This document shows, piece by piece, positions 40,598-49,614 of a stretch of DNA of 64,000 bases. The DNA is taken from assembly GCA_002325245.1 (NCBI GenBank), contig DCRR01000003.1, positions 6,786-70,785 on the forward strand. Reading direction: 5' to 3'. This DNA comes from Microbacteriaceae bacterium UBA1487 (GTDB lineage Bacteria > Actinomycetota > Actinomycetes > Actinomycetales > Microbacteriaceae). Within the stretch, counting starts at the first letter, position 1; each line of letters opens with the position of its first letter. A program made the position numbers and the translations under genes. The notes beneath the pieces were generated by a model. It was not told the DNA's origin, made no database searches, and saw only the letters and a program-made list of their open reading frames with translations.

Positions 40598-41083
40598 ATG
40601 CGCACGCTCGCCGCGGAGATCGTCGAGACGCTCACCGGGCGCGGCGAGACGATCGCGGTCGCGGAGTCCCTGACGGGCGGGCTCCTCGTTGCCGAACTGA
40701 TCACCGTCCCCGGCGCCTCGCTCGTGGTGCGCGGCGGTGTCGTCGCCTACGCGACCGACCTGAAGGCGCGACTGCTCGGCGTCGACGACGCTCTGCTGGC
40801 GCGGGTCGGCGCGGTCCATGCGGAGGTGGCGACTCAGATGGCACGCGGCGTCCGGCTCCGGCTCGGGCACGGTGACGAGCCGACGGCCTTCGGGCTCGCG
40901 ACGACCGGTGTCGCCGGTCCCGACCCCCAGGACGGCCAGGCGCCGGGCACCGTATTCATCGCGGTCGCCACGGCGGCGGGGGAGTCGGTGCGCGCGCTGC
41001 GACTGGACGGCGACCGCGAGGCAATCCGTCGGAGGGTCGTCTCCGAATCACTGCTGATGCTGATCGAGACGATCGCGGAATAA
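40598..41083 (+). CDS. cinA: CinA C-terminal domain protein (nicotinamide-nucleotide amidase, PncC type)
   Basis: 161 residues, the stand-alone amidase domain. VAESLTGGLLVAELITVPGAS, GGVVAYATDLKARLLGV and ATTGVAGPDPQDGQAPGTVFIA are the family blocks. The enzyme deamidates NMN to nicotinate mononucleotide, linking to NAD recycling (see pncB). It lies 7 bp after pgsA. Confidence 0.93.
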   Translation: MRTLAAEIVETLTGRGETIAVAESLTGGLLVAELITVPGASLVVRGGVVAYATDLKARLLGVDDALLARVGAVHAEVATQMARGVRLRLGHGDEPTAFGLATTGVAGPDPQDGQAPGTVFIAVATAAGESVRALRLDGDREAIRRRVVSESLLMLIETIAE

Positions 41084-41207
41084 CGGGCGTTTCGATCACG
41101 TTACATCTGCTGCCGTCCCAGCAATCCCGCAGGCGGAAGAGATTAGAGTTTTCGGTATTCGATGGGGTAGCGTGAGCAACCCCGCGGAACTGAGTGAGGA
41201 GGACACC

Positions 41208-41525
41208 ATGGTTCTGGTCCGTCAGGAAATCGGCGATGTTCTCCGTGACTACCGTCTGCAGAAGGCGATGACGCTGCGCCAGGTGGCCGGTCGCGCGAGC
41301 GTGGCCCTGGGCTACCTCAGTGAGGTCGAGCGCGGTCAGAAAGAGGCCAGCTCCGAGATTCTCGCCTCGGTGGCCGAGGCGCTCGAGACCCCGATCTCCG
41401 TCATCATGCGCGAGGTGGGCGACCGCCTGGCCGTGATCGAGGGCGTCGAGGCCGACTCGGTCGTGCCCGACACGCTCCCCGACGAGCTGGTCGCCGAATT
41501 CGACGCGGATCTCGCGGTCCGGTAG
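41208..41525 (+). CDS. clgR: ClgR-like helix-turn-helix transcriptional regulator
   Basis: 105 residues from ATG 41208, set by GAGGAGG 6 nt upstream; GTG 41172 lacks a site. The Xre-type HTH covers LRDYRLQKAMTLRQVAGRASVALGYLSEVERGQKEAS (about 11-47), the ClgR signature, followed by an acidic C-terminus. ClgR activates clp protease and other stress genes in actinobacteria. A terminator follows immediately, separating it from DUF3046-recA. Confidence 0.9.
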   Translation: MVLVRQEIGDVLRDYRLQKAMTLRQVAGRASVALGYLSEVERGQKEASSEILASVAEALETPISVIMREVGDRLAVIEGVEADSVVPDTLPDELVAEFDADLAVR

Positions 41526-41541
41526 TCGACCCCAAGACAAG

Positions 41542-41569
41542 CGAAGCCCCGACCTCGGTCGGGGCTTCG
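41542..41569 (+). terminator. Terminator after clgR
   Basis: 13-bp perfect stem CGAAGCCCCGACC/GGTCGGGGCTTCG with a minimal loop, followed by TCGTT. Confidence 0.8.
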
Positions 41570-41607
41570 TCGTTCCCACCGCCCCGGCCGCATCCTCGAG
41601 GAGAGTC

Positions 41608-41832
41608 ATGAAGCTCAGCGAGTTCGAACGCGCGCTCGAGGGCGAGTTCGGGGCCTTCGGGCGGGTTCTGCTGCGCGAGACGACCCTCGTCGAGCTGGGC
41701 AATCGCACGGGTGCCGAGGCGCTGGCGCGCGGGGTGGCGCCGCGCGAGGTGTGGATCGCCCTGTGCCGCGAGCAGGAGGTTCCGCGGGACCGCTGGCACG
41801 GCGCCGGGCGCCCGGCGCCGCCGCGCGGCTGA
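41608..41832 (+). CDS. DUF3046 family protein
   Basis: 74 residues with a GAGGAG site. The opening MKLSEFERALEGEFG and the segment ARGVAPREVWIALCREQEVPRDRW are family-typical. This small protein of unknown role lies between clgR and recA in many actinobacteria. Confidence 0.88.
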   Translation: MKLSEFERALEGEFGAFGRVLLRETTLVELGNRTGAEALARGVAPREVWIALCREQEVPRDRWHGAGRPAPPRG

Positions 41833-41889
41833 GGCCGACGAGGGTGCCGCGCGACGGCCGCCGCCGGCGACACGCCGCGGACGAGCCTG

Positions 41890-41905
41890 TCGAACATCCG
41901 TTCGA
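41890..41905 (+). promoter_or_regulatory. LexA (SOS) box upstream of recA
   Basis: TCGAAC-ATCC-GTTCGA, a perfect match to the actinobacterial SOS box TCGAAC-N4-GTTCGA. GATAGT at 41911-41916 just downstream may be the -10 of the LexA-controlled promoter. Confidence 0.9.
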
Positions 41906-41976
41906 TTCGGGATAGTCTCCTCACCAGAGTCGTTCGAAGACGAGTTGTTCGAGCTGAGCGCCGTGCCTGACTGCCA

Positions 41977-41999
41977 ATGTCGGTGCCGGAGCGTAGCGT
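41977..41999 (+). promoter_or_regulatory. RecA-NDp/PafBC-type promoter of recA
   Basis: ATGTCGGTG, eight bases, then TAGCGT: eight of nine matches to TTGTCRGTG and a fitting TANNNT, with exact N8 spacing. This is the RecA-independent damage promoter type known from mycobacteria. It predicts a leader near 140 nt. Confidence 0.75.
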
Positions 42000-42144
42000 C
42001 AACCTCAGTCGGAGAGCACACTCTGACAGCCCTGTCGGAAGCGCGGAGTCCTGGCACCATCGGACCCCGCAGGAACGACAGTCGATGGGCGCATCACCCC
42101 GCGGCACCGTGAGACGGCGTCGCCGAACTGAAGGAGAACCGATC

Positions 42145-43275
42145 ATGCCCTCACCCGCAGACCGCGAGAAGGCCCTCGAGACCGCACTCGCACAAATCGA
42201 CCGCCAGTTCGGCAAGGGAACGGTGATGCGTCTCGGCAGCGACGAGCGCGCGCCCGTCGCTGTGATCCCCACTGGTTCCATCGCGCTCGACGTCGCGCTC
42301 GGCGTCGGCGGGCTGCCGCGCGGCCGCATCGTCGAGATCTACGGACCGGAGTCCTCCGGAAAGACGACGCTCACGCTTCACGCGATTGCCAACGCGCAGC
42401 GCAACGGTGGCATCGCCGCCTTCATCGACGCGGAGCACGCGCTCGACCCCGAGTACGCCGCGAAACTCGGCGTCGACATCGATGCGCTCCTGGTCTCGCA
42501 GCCCGACACGGGTGAGCAGGCGCTCGAGATCGCGGACATGCTCGTGCGCTCCGGATCGATTGACCTGATCGTGGTCGACTCGGTGGCGGCGCTCGTGCCG
42601 CGCGCCGAGATCGAGGGCGAGATGGGCGACAGCCACGTCGGACTTCAGGCCCGCCTCATGTCGCAGGCGCTCCGCAAGCTCACCGGTGGCCTCAACCAGA
42701 CGCAGACCACGATGATCTTCATCAACCAGCTGCGCGAGAAGATCGGCGTCTTCTTCGGAAGCCCCGAGACGACCGCCGGCGGCAAGGCGCTCAAGTTCTA
42801 CGCCTCCGTGCGACTCGACATCCGTCGCATCGAGACTCTCAAGGACGGCACCGACGCGGTCGGAAACCGCACCCGCGTCAAGGTCGTCAAGAACAAGATG
42901 GCGCCGCCCTTCAAGCAGGCCGAGTTCGACATCCTCTACGGGGTCGGCATCTCCCGCGAGGGCAGCCTGATCGACTACGGCGTCGAGCACTCGATCGTGC
43001 GCAAGTCCGGCGCCTGGTACACCTACGACGGCGATCAGCTCGGTCAGGGCAAGGAGAACGCCCGCAACTTCCTGATCCAGAACCCCGCGATGGCGGACGA
43101 GATCGAGACGAAGATCCTCAGCAAGCTCGGCATCGGGGCGCTCGGCAAGGCGGCTGCGGCCGCGGCCCTTGCCGAGGAGACGGCGGCTGCCGAGGCGGTC
43201 ACCGCCAAGGCCAGCAAGGCGGCCCCCGCAGCGAAGGCCGAACCGGCCCCGCTCGCGAAGGTGGCCAACGCGTAG
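42145..43275 (+). CDS. recA: Recombinase RecA
   Basis: 376 residues from ATG 42145 (AAGGAG 8 nt upstream). Walker A GPESSGKTT (67-75), LIVVDSVAALVP, the DNA-binding loop region EIEGEMGDSHVGLQARLMSQALRKL (cited in part) and FINQLREKIGVFFGSPETT. The C-terminal tail is Ala/Lys-rich and less acidic than that of E. coli. It forms the ATP-dependent strand-exchange filament and promotes LexA cleavage. recX follows. Confidence 0.98.
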   Translation: MPSPADREKALETALAQIDRQFGKGTVMRLGSDERAPVAVIPTGSIALDVALGVGGLPRGRIVEIYGPESSGKTTLTLHAIANAQRNGGIAAFIDAEHALDPEYAAKLGVDIDALLVSQPDTGEQALEIADMLVRSGSIDLIVVDSVAALVPRAEIEGEMGDSHVGLQARLMSQALRKLTGGLNQTQTTMIFINQLREKIGVFFGSPETTAGGKALKFYASVRLDIRRIETLKDGTDAVGNRTRVKVVKNKMAPPFKQAEFDILYGVGISREGSLIDYGVEHSIVRKSGAWYTYDGDQLGQGKENARNFLIQNPAMADEIETKILSKLGIGALGKAAAAAALAEETAAAEAVTAKASKAAPAAKAEPAPLAKVANA

Positions 43276-43303
43276 CCGTCCGCGGACGACGACGGAGAAG
43301 CTG

Positions 43304-43972
43304 GTGACGTATCCCGAAGAGCGGCTCGCCCCGGTCACTTACCTGCCCGGGGCGAGGCCGCCGGAGGGCCCGCCGGTCGCGGCTGCCCAGCCCCGATCCG
43401 CCGAGTTCCGAACCGCCGAGAGCGACCACGACGAACCTGTCTCCCTCCGTGACGTCGTCGCCGACGCGGTCGAGCGCGACACCGAGCGTGCGCGGAAGCG
43501 CGCCGAGAACGTCGCCCTGCACGCGCTCACCCGCCGCGGCATGTCCCGGCGCGAGGTCGAGCGCACGCTTCGCGCACGCGAGCTCGACGAGGAGACCATC
43601 GAGGCCGAGCTGGAGCGACTGGAAGGCGTCGGCCTGATCGACGACACCGCGCTGGCTCAAGACCTCGTCGGTCGCCTGCAGGAGCGCAAGGGGCTCGGGC
43701 GCCAGGGGGTCGCCGCCGAGCTTACCCGCCGGCTGCTCTCGCCCGCCGCGATCGAGTACGCCCTCGAACTCGTTGAGAGCAGCGACGAGCTCGCCCGCGC
43801 GAAAGAGCTCGCCGAGGCGCGCGCACGACAGCTGCGCAGCTATGACCGGGAGACCGCGGTGCGGCGACTCAGCGGCTACCTGGCGCGTCGCGGCTACGAC
43901 GGCGGTACCGTGCGTGCGGCGGTCGCGCACGCGCTTTCGGAGCGCTCCGCGAGCTCGGTGCGCTTCCGCTGA
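43304..43972 (+). CDS. recX: Regulatory protein RecX
   Basis: 222 residues from GTG 43304, with GGAGAAG upstream; a longer frame into recA exists but reads as low-complexity Arg/Pro. Helical three-repeat RecX domain: ALHALTRRGMSRREVERTL, LERLEGVGLIDDTALAQDLV, and YLARRGYDGGTVRAAV near the end. It binds RecA filaments and dampens their activity. The N-terminal about 60 residues are a Pro-rich extension. Confidence 0.93.
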   Translation: MTYPEERLAPVTYLPGARPPEGPPVAAAQPRSAEFRTAESDHDEPVSLRDVVADAVERDTERARKRAENVALHALTRRGMSRREVERTLRARELDEETIEAELERLEGVGLIDDTALAQDLVGRLQERKGLGRQGVAAELTRRLLSPAAIEYALELVESSDELARAKELAEARARQLRSYDRETAVRRLSGYLARRGYDGGTVRAAVAHALSERSASSVRFR

Positions 43973-43995
43973 GCGGCGACGCCGAGGGCCCGGCG

Positions 43996-44001
43996 TAAAC
44001 T
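43996..44001 (+). promoter_or_regulatory. -10 hexamer of miaB
   Basis: TAAACT, 9 nt before ATG 44011. Confidence 0.4.
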
Positions 44002-44010
44002 GGGGCCATC

Positions 44011-45546
44011 ATGACTTTTCTTGATGCGCAGCCCAGCGACGCGACCGCGGCGGTCCGCACCTACGACGTGCGCACCTTCGGCTGCCAGATGAACGTGCAC
44101 GACTCCGAGCGGCTGAGCGGCTCGCTCGAAGCCGCCGGCTACGTGCGCGCCGAGGGCGCCCCCGCGGACGTCGTCGTCATCAACACCTGCGCGGTGCGCG
44201 AGAACGCCGACAACAAGCTCTACGGAACCCTTGGCCACCTCGCGTCGACGAAGCGCGAGCGCGAGGGAATGCAGATCGCCGTCGGCGGCTGCCTCGCCCA
44301 GAAGGACAAGAACGTCATCCTCGAGAAGGCCCCCTGGGTCGACGTCGTGTTCGGCACCCACAACATGGGGTCCCTCCCCACGCTGCTCGAGCGCGCGCGC
44401 CACAACGGCGAGGCGCAGCTGGAGATCCTCGAAGCGCTCGAGGTGTTCCCCTCGACCCTGCCGACCCGGCGCGACTCGGTGTCGAGCGGATGGGTGTCGA
44501 TCTCGGTCGGCTGCAACAACACCTGCACGTTCTGCATCGTGCCGAGCCTTCGCGGCAAGGAGAAGGACCGCCGCCCCGGCGACATCCTCTCCGAGATCCA
44601 GCTGCTCGTCGACGACGGAGCGATCGAGGTGACCCTGCTCGGCCAGAACGTGAACTCCTACGGCGTCGAGTTCGGTGACCGCCAGGCGTTCTCGAAGCTC
44701 CTCCGCGCCGCGGGCGAGATCGAGGGTCTCGAGCGCATCCGCTTCACCAGCCCTCACCCAGCCGCCTTCACCGACGACGTCATCGACGCGATGGCCGAGA
44801 CACCGACCGTGATGCCGCAGCTGCACATGCCGCTGCAGTCGGGATCCGATCGCATCCTCAAGGCGATGCGTCGCTCCTACCGCTCGGAGCGGTTCCTGGG
44901 CATTCTCGATCGCGTCCGCGAGCGCATCCCGCACGCGGCGATCACGACCGACATCATCGTCGGCTTCCCCGGCGAGACCGAAGAGGACTTCGCCGAGACG
45001 CTCCGAGTCGTCGAGGCGTCCCGGTTCGCGAGCGCCTTCACGTTCCAGTACTCGATCCGCCCCGGCACGCCCGCGGCGACGATGCCGGACCAGGTGCCGA
45101 AGAAGGTCGTCCAGGAGCGCTACGAGCGCCTGGTCGCCCTGCAGGAGCGCATCTCGGGCGAAGAGAACCAGGCGCTCGTCGGCCGCGAGCTCGAGGTGCT
45201 CGTGGCGGCCGGCGAGGGCCGACGCGACGCCGAGCGGGATCGCCTCTCCGGTCGCGCAGAAGACAATCGGCTGGTGCACTTCGACGTGCCCGAGGGCAGC
45301 GAGATCCCGCGCCCCGGTGACGTCGTGCGCGTGACGGTCACCCGCAGCTCGCCGCACTTCCTCATCGCCGCCCCCGCGGGCGAGCGACTTGAGGTGCGCC
45401 GCACCCGCGCCGGCGACGCCTGGGACCGCTCCGAGGCCGAGAGCTGCGCGGTTCCCGCGCCGGCTGGCGCGGTGGCCGGCTCCGAGCGCACCGTCAGCCT
45501 CGGGCTGCCGAGCCTGCGGGTCGGTCCCGGAACCGATCCCCGGTGA
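44011..45546 (+). CDS. miaB: tRNA-2-methylthio-N6-dimethylallyladenosine synthase
   Basis: 511 residues. The N-terminal cluster-binding domain has FGCQMN, NTCAVRE and GGCLAQ; the radical-SAM motif is GCNNTCTFCIVPS (CxxxCxxC, about 170-177); a TRAM domain follows (about 385-450), then an Arg/Ala-rich tail. It methylthiolates i6A37 made by MiaA, encoded 16 bp downstream. Confidence 0.96.
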   Translation: MTFLDAQPSDATAAVRTYDVRTFGCQMNVHDSERLSGSLEAAGYVRAEGAPADVVVINTCAVRENADNKLYGTLGHLASTKREREGMQIAVGGCLAQKDKNVILEKAPWVDVVFGTHNMGSLPTLLERARHNGEAQLEILEALEVFPSTLPTRRDSVSSGWVSISVGCNNTCTFCIVPSLRGKEKDRRPGDILSEIQLLVDDGAIEVTLLGQNVNSYGVEFGDRQAFSKLLRAAGEIEGLERIRFTSPHPAAFTDDVIDAMAETPTVMPQLHMPLQSGSDRILKAMRRSYRSERFLGILDRVRERIPHAAITTDIIVGFPGETEEDFAETLRVVEASRFASAFTFQYSIRPGTPAATMPDQVPKKVVQERYERLVALQERISGEENQALVGRELEVLVAAGEGRRDAERDRLSGRAEDNRLVHFDVPEGSEIPRPGDVVRVTVTRSSPHFLIAAPAGERLEVRRTRAGDAWDRSEAESCAVPAPAGAVAGSERTVSLGLPSLRVGPGTDPR

Positions 45547-45562
45547 CCCGGCGACGTCGCGC

Positions 45563-46489
45563 ATGATCGTCGCCATCGTCGGTCCCACGGGGACCGGCAA
45601 GTCCCAGCTGTCGCTCGACCTCGTCGAGCGCCTGGGCGCCGACGGTGTCGCCGCCGAGATCATCAACGCCGATGCGATGCAGCTCTACCGCGGCATGGAC
45701 ATCGGCACCGCCAAGCTCGGCCCGGTTGCGCGCCGCGGCATCCCGCACCATCTCCTCGACGTGCTGGAGCCGAGCGAGGAGGCGAGCGTCGCCCGCTACC
45801 AGGTGGAGGCGCGCGCGCTCGTCGACGACATCCTCGGCCGCGGCGCGGTACCCGTCCTCGTCGGCGGGAGCGGTCTCTACGTCTCGAGCGTCATCTACGA
45901 CTTCCAGTTCCCCGGCACGGACCCCGAGGTGCGCGCGCGACTCGAGGCCGAACTCGAGGCCGAGGGCCCCGGGATCCTGCATCGACGGCTCCGCGAGGTG
46001 GACCCGGCGGCAGCGGAGGCGATCGGTCCGCACAACGGCCGCCGTCTCGTGCGGGCGCTGGAGGTCATCGAGATCACCGGCGGGCCGTTCGGGGCGGGGC
46101 TTCCGAGCGAGACCCAGCTGTGGCACCCGACCACGACGATCGGGCTCCGCGACGAGCGCGCCGCCCTCGTCGAGCGCCTCGACCAGCGCGTTGCCGGCAT
46201 GTGGGCCGGCGGCCTCGTCGCCGAGGTGAAGAAGCTGCGCCCCGCGGGACTCGGCGCGACCGCGAGCCGCGCGATCGGCTACGCGCAGGCCCTCGCACAG
46301 CTCGACGGCGAGATCACCGCTGAGGAGGCGATGGAGCAGACGGCGGCGCTGACGAGGCGCTACGCGCGGCGACAGGTGAGCTGGTTCGGCCGCTACCGCG
46401 ACACGCACTGGTTCGAGGCGCGCGACCCGGCTCGAGCCGACGCTGCGGCGGACGTGGTGCGCGCGGCGCTGTCGACCGCACGCGGATAG
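45563..46489 (+). CDS. miaA: tRNA dimethylallyltransferase
   Basis: 308 residues from ATG 45563. P-loop VGPTGTGKSQLS (about 6-17), INADAMQLYRGMDIGTAK, VLVGGSGLYVSSVIYDF, and RRLVRALEVIEITG. It prenylates A37 of tRNAs reading UNN codons. Upstream in-frame starts overlap miaB and lack family sequence. Confidence 0.96.
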   Translation: MIVAIVGPTGTGKSQLSLDLVERLGADGVAAEIINADAMQLYRGMDIGTAKLGPVARRGIPHHLLDVLEPSEEASVARYQVEARALVDDILGRGAVPVLVGGSGLYVSSVIYDFQFPGTDPEVRARLEAELEAEGPGILHRRLREVDPAAAEAIGPHNGRRLVRALEVIEITGGPFGAGLPSETQLWHPTTTIGLRDERAALVERLDQRVAGMWAGGLVAEVKKLRPAGLGATASRAIGYAQALAQLDGEITAEEAMEQTAALTRRYARRQVSWFGRYRDTHWFEARDPARADAAADVVRAALSTARG

Positions 46490-46492
46490 GCT
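46487..46492 (+). promoter_or_regulatory. -10 hexamer of dapF
   Basis: TAGGCT, beginning in the miaA stop codon and ending 6 nt before ATG 46499. Confidence 0.45.
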
Positions 46493-46498
46493 CGAAGC

Positions 46499-47374
46499 AT
46501 GAGCACTCTCGCCTTCACCAAGGGGCACGGCACCGGCAACGACTTCGTCCTCTTCGCCGACCCCGACGGCGAGCGCACACTCGATGCGCAGGCTCTCGCC
46601 GCGATCTCGGATCGCCACTTCGGCGTCGGCGCCGACGGCGTGATCCGCGCGGTCCGCTCGGCGCGACTGCCGGAGGGGGCCGCAGCGCTCGATGAGGACC
46701 CCGCCGCCGAGTGGTTCATGGACTACCACAACGCCGACGGCAGCCCCGCTGAGATGTGCGGAAACGGCATCCGCGTCTACGGGGCGTTCCTGCTGGATCG
46801 GGGTCTCATCGACCTGGAGGTGGGGGAGACGATCGCGATCGGCACGCGGGGCGGCGTCCGCCACCTCACGCGCACGGCCGACGGCTTCGAGGTGGACCTC
46901 GGCGCCTGGTTCGTCGCCTCGGGCGAGGTGCGCGTCGACGCGGACGGGCTCGACGTGCCGCGGCCGGGGCTCGCGATCGGCGTCGGGAACCCGCACGTCG
47001 TCGTGGCGCTGAGCGACGAGGCGGAGCTGGACGGACTCGAGCTCGGCCGTGCCCCCGAACTGCTTCCCGCAGCGCCCAACGGTGCGAACGTCGAGTTCGT
47101 GGTGCCCGCCGACCCGCTCCTCGAGGCCGGTGTCGGGCGCATCCGCATGCGCGTCCACGAGCGTGGCAGCGGCGAGACGCTGTCGTGCGGCACGGGCGCC
47201 GCGGCGGCGGCCCTCGCGACCCGTCACTGGGCGGGCGAGGGCGCACCGGACTCCTGGAGCGTCACGGTTCCCGGCGGTGTCGTCGGGGTGCGCGTGTTCG
47301 AGGTCGACGGCGCGTCGCACGTCGCGCTCAGCGGGCCCGCCGCGCTCGTCTTCGACGGCGCGCTGGAGCTCTAG
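46499..47374 (+). CDS. dapF: Diaminopimelate epimerase
   Basis: 291 residues. The two catalytic Cys lie in PAEMCGNGIRVYG (about Cys86) and ETLSCGTGAAAAAL (about Cys230). GHGTGNDFVLF at the N-terminus is typical. It interconverts LL- and meso-DAP. The gene converges with the methyltransferase gene by a 4-bp overlap. Confidence 0.96.
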   Translation: MSTLAFTKGHGTGNDFVLFADPDGERTLDAQALAAISDRHFGVGADGVIRAVRSARLPEGAAALDEDPAAEWFMDYHNADGSPAEMCGNGIRVYGAFLLDRGLIDLEVGETIAIGTRGGVRHLTRTADGFEVDLGAWFVASGEVRVDADGLDVPRPGLAIGVGNPHVVVALSDEAELDGLELGRAPELLPAAPNGANVEFVVPADPLLEAGVGRIRMRVHERGSGETLSCGTGAAAAALATRHWAGEGAPDSWSVTVPGGVVGVRVFEVDGASHVALSGPAALVFDGALEL

Positions 47375-48030
47375 TTCGCGTCGGGGACCACCGAGATCGG
47401 CTCGGTCAGTCCCGAGCCGGAGCGGCGCCGCGCCCGCAGCACGCGGTATCCCTTGTTGGTGGCGGCGCGCGTGACGGTGAGATCGTCAGGGAACTCCGCC
47501 TGCAGCCAGCGGTGCAGGGAGTCCGAGCCGAGATTGCGCTGCACGACCAGCCAGGCATCCGCCCCCACCTCGAGTCGCGGCAGCCAGGTCGAGAGCATCG
47601 AGTGCAGCTCGCTCTTGCCGACGCGGATGGGCGGATTCGACCAGATCGTCATGAATCGCACATCTGTGGGAACATTGTCAGGTGTACAGGCAGTGATGTT
47701 GTCGAGACCCAGACGCGCGGCGTTCTGGCGCACGAGGTCGAGCGCCCGCTGATTGACGTCGACAGCCCACACGGTGGCGTGGGGCGACTCGAGCGCGAGC
47801 GACAGAGCGATGGGTCCCCAGCCGCAGCCGAGGTCGAGCAGGTTTCCCCCCGGCGGAGGCGCTGGCACATTCGACAACAAGACGTTCGTGCCCGCATCGA
47901 GGCGCTCCGGGCTGAAGACCCCGGGCGCGGAGGTCAGGACACGGTCCTCGCCCGCGAGACGGACCGTGATCTCGCGCGGCACGTATCCACTTCCGGGCTC
48001 CGACGAGAAGTAATGATCGGGCGGGGCCAT
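47371..48030 (-). CDS. Class I SAM-dependent methyltransferase, RsmC/RsmD-like
   Basis: 219 residues. The SAM loop is LLDLGCGWGPIAL (about 64-76), acidic VWAVDVNQRALDL, and the amino-methylation motif is NPPI (about 131-134). The fold and NPPI match 16S rRNA guanine-N2 methyltransferases (RsmC domain without the N-terminal half). TAGATT lies 6 nt before the ATG. The exact target base is not assigned. Confidence 0.88.
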   Translation of the reverse strand: MAPPDHYFSSEPGSGYVPREITVRLAGEDRVLTSAPGVFSPERLDAGTNVLLSNVPAPPPGGNLLDLGCGWGPIALSLALESPHATVWAVDVNQRALDLVRQNAARLGLDNITACTPDNVPTDVRFMTIWSNPPIRVGKSELHSMLSTWLPRLEVGADAWLVVQRNLGSDSLHRWLQAEFPDDLTVTRAATNKGYRVLRARRRSGSGLTEPISVVPDAN

Positions 48031-48036
48031 GCAGAG

Positions 48037-48042
48037 AATCTA
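48037..48042 (-). promoter_or_regulatory. -10 hexamer of methyltransferase gene
   Basis: TAGATT on the minus strand, 6 nt before ATG 48030. Confidence 0.5.
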
Positions 48043-48072
48043 CCGAACTACCGCACCAGAGGGTGAGAGTCC

Positions 48073-49614
48073 ATGACTGAAGAAGACGACCGGATGCTGG
48101 ACCGCGTCCTGGGGCGCGAAGACGCGCACGCCGAGAAGATCTCCGTGTTCGGCCGCGGACGCGCGACCGCCCTCCACGCGACCTCGGAGGAGTCCGAACT
48201 CGACGGGGAGCAGTTCGACCGCGAGGAGCGCGCCGCGCTGCGCCGCGTCGCGGGCCTCTCGACCGAGCTCGAAGATGTCACCGAGGTCGAGTACCGCCAG
48301 CTGCGGCTCGAGAATGTCGTGCTGATCGGCGTGTACTCGAGCTCGGGCAACGCTGCGCGCGCCCTCGAGGACGCGGAGAACTCGTTGCGCGAGCTCGCCG
48401 CCCTCGCCGAGACGGCGGGCGCCGTCGTGCTCGACGGGCTGCTGCAGCGCCGGCCGCACCCGGATGCGTCGACGTATCTGGGTCGGGGCAAGGTGGAGGA
48501 GCTGCGATCGATTGTGGCCCATCTGGGCGCCGACACGGTGATCGCCGACACCGAGCTCTCGCCGAGCCAGCGTCGCGCGCTGGAGGACCGGGTGAAGGTC
48601 AAGGTGATCGACCGCACCGCGGTCATCCTCGACATCTTCAGCCAGCACGCCAAGAGCCGTGAGGGCAAGGCCCAGGTCGAACTGGCCCAGCTCGAGTACC
48701 TGCTTCCGCGTCTGCGCGGCTGGGGTGAGTCGATGTCCCGTCAGGCCGGTGGCCAGGTCGGCGGTGCGGGCGCCGGCATGGGAAGCCGAGGCCCGGGTGA
48801 GACGAAGATTGAGCTCGACCGGCGACGCATCCACACCCGGATGGCGAAGCTTCGCCGCCAGATCAAGGGTTTCGCTCCCGCGCGCGAGGCGAAGCGGGCG
48901 AACCGCGACCGGTTCGAGGTGCCGAGCGTCGCGATCGCCGGCTACACGAACGCCGGCAAGTCGAGTCTGCTGAACCGCCTGACCCGCGCGGGCGTGCTCG
49001 TCGAGAACGCGCTGTTCGCGACGCTGGACCCGACGGTGCGGCGCAGCCAGACGCCGGACGGGCGCCAGTTCACCCTGGCCGACACCGTCGGCTTCGTGCG
49101 CCACCTGCCGCACCAGCTGGTCGAGGCGTTCCGATCGACGCTCGAGGAGGTCGGCGGCTCCGACGTCATCGTGCACGTGGTGGATGCCTCGCATCCCGAC
49201 CCGGCCGCGCAGCTGGCGACCGTGCGCGATGTGATCGGCGATGTGGGGGCGCGCGACCTTCCCGAGATCGTCGCCTTCAACAAGGCGGATCTGGTCGACG
49301 AGAACGACCGCATCCTGCTGCGCGGGCTGGAGCCGGGCGCCGTGTTCGTCTCGGCTCGCACCGGGGAGGGCATCGACGAGCTGCGCGAGCGGATCGCCGA
49401 GCTGCTGCCGTACCCGGATGTGGAGCTCGACATCCTGGTGCCCTACGACCGCGGCGACCTGGTGTCGCTCGCGCACCAGCGGGCGCGCGTCGTCGACACC
49501 TCCTACGAGGAGGCAGGCACGCGCCTGTCGCTGCTGGCCACCGCGCGGGTGGCGGAGCAGCTGCGCTCGGCGGTGGCGGCGAGCGACGCGGCGGAGGCCG
49601 CCGAGACCGACTAG
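48073..49614 (+). CDS. hflX: GTPase HflX
   Basis: 513 residues. N-terminal HflX domain with RPHPDASTYLGRGKVEEL and SPSQRRALEDRVKVKVIDRTAVILDIF (in part), the Gly-rich GGAGAGMGSRGPGETKIE, then the G domain: G1 GYTNAGKSSL (about 291-300), G3 DTVGFVRHLP, G4 NKAD. It binds the 50S subunit and rescues or splits ribosomes in stress. Convergent with lexA (4-bp overlap). Confidence 0.95.
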   Translation: MTEEDDRMLDRVLGREDAHAEKISVFGRGRATALHATSEESELDGEQFDREERAALRRVAGLSTELEDVTEVEYRQLRLENVVLIGVYSSSGNAARALEDAENSLRELAALAETAGAVVLDGLLQRRPHPDASTYLGRGKVEELRSIVAHLGADTVIADTELSPSQRRALEDRVKVKVIDRTAVILDIFSQHAKSREGKAQVELAQLEYLLPRLRGWGESMSRQAGGQVGGAGAGMGSRGPGETKIELDRRRIHTRMAKLRRQIKGFAPAREAKRANRDRFEVPSVAIAGYTNAGKSSLLNRLTRAGVLVENALFATLDPTVRRSQTPDGRQFTLADTVGFVRHLPHQLVEAFRSTLEEVGGSDVIVHVVDASHPDPAAQLATVRDVIGDVGARDLPEIVAFNKADLVDENDRILLRGLEPGAVFVSARTGEGIDELRERIAELLPYPDVELDILVPYDRGDLVSLAHQRARVVDTSYEEAGTRLSLLATARVAEQLRSAVAASDAAEAAETD

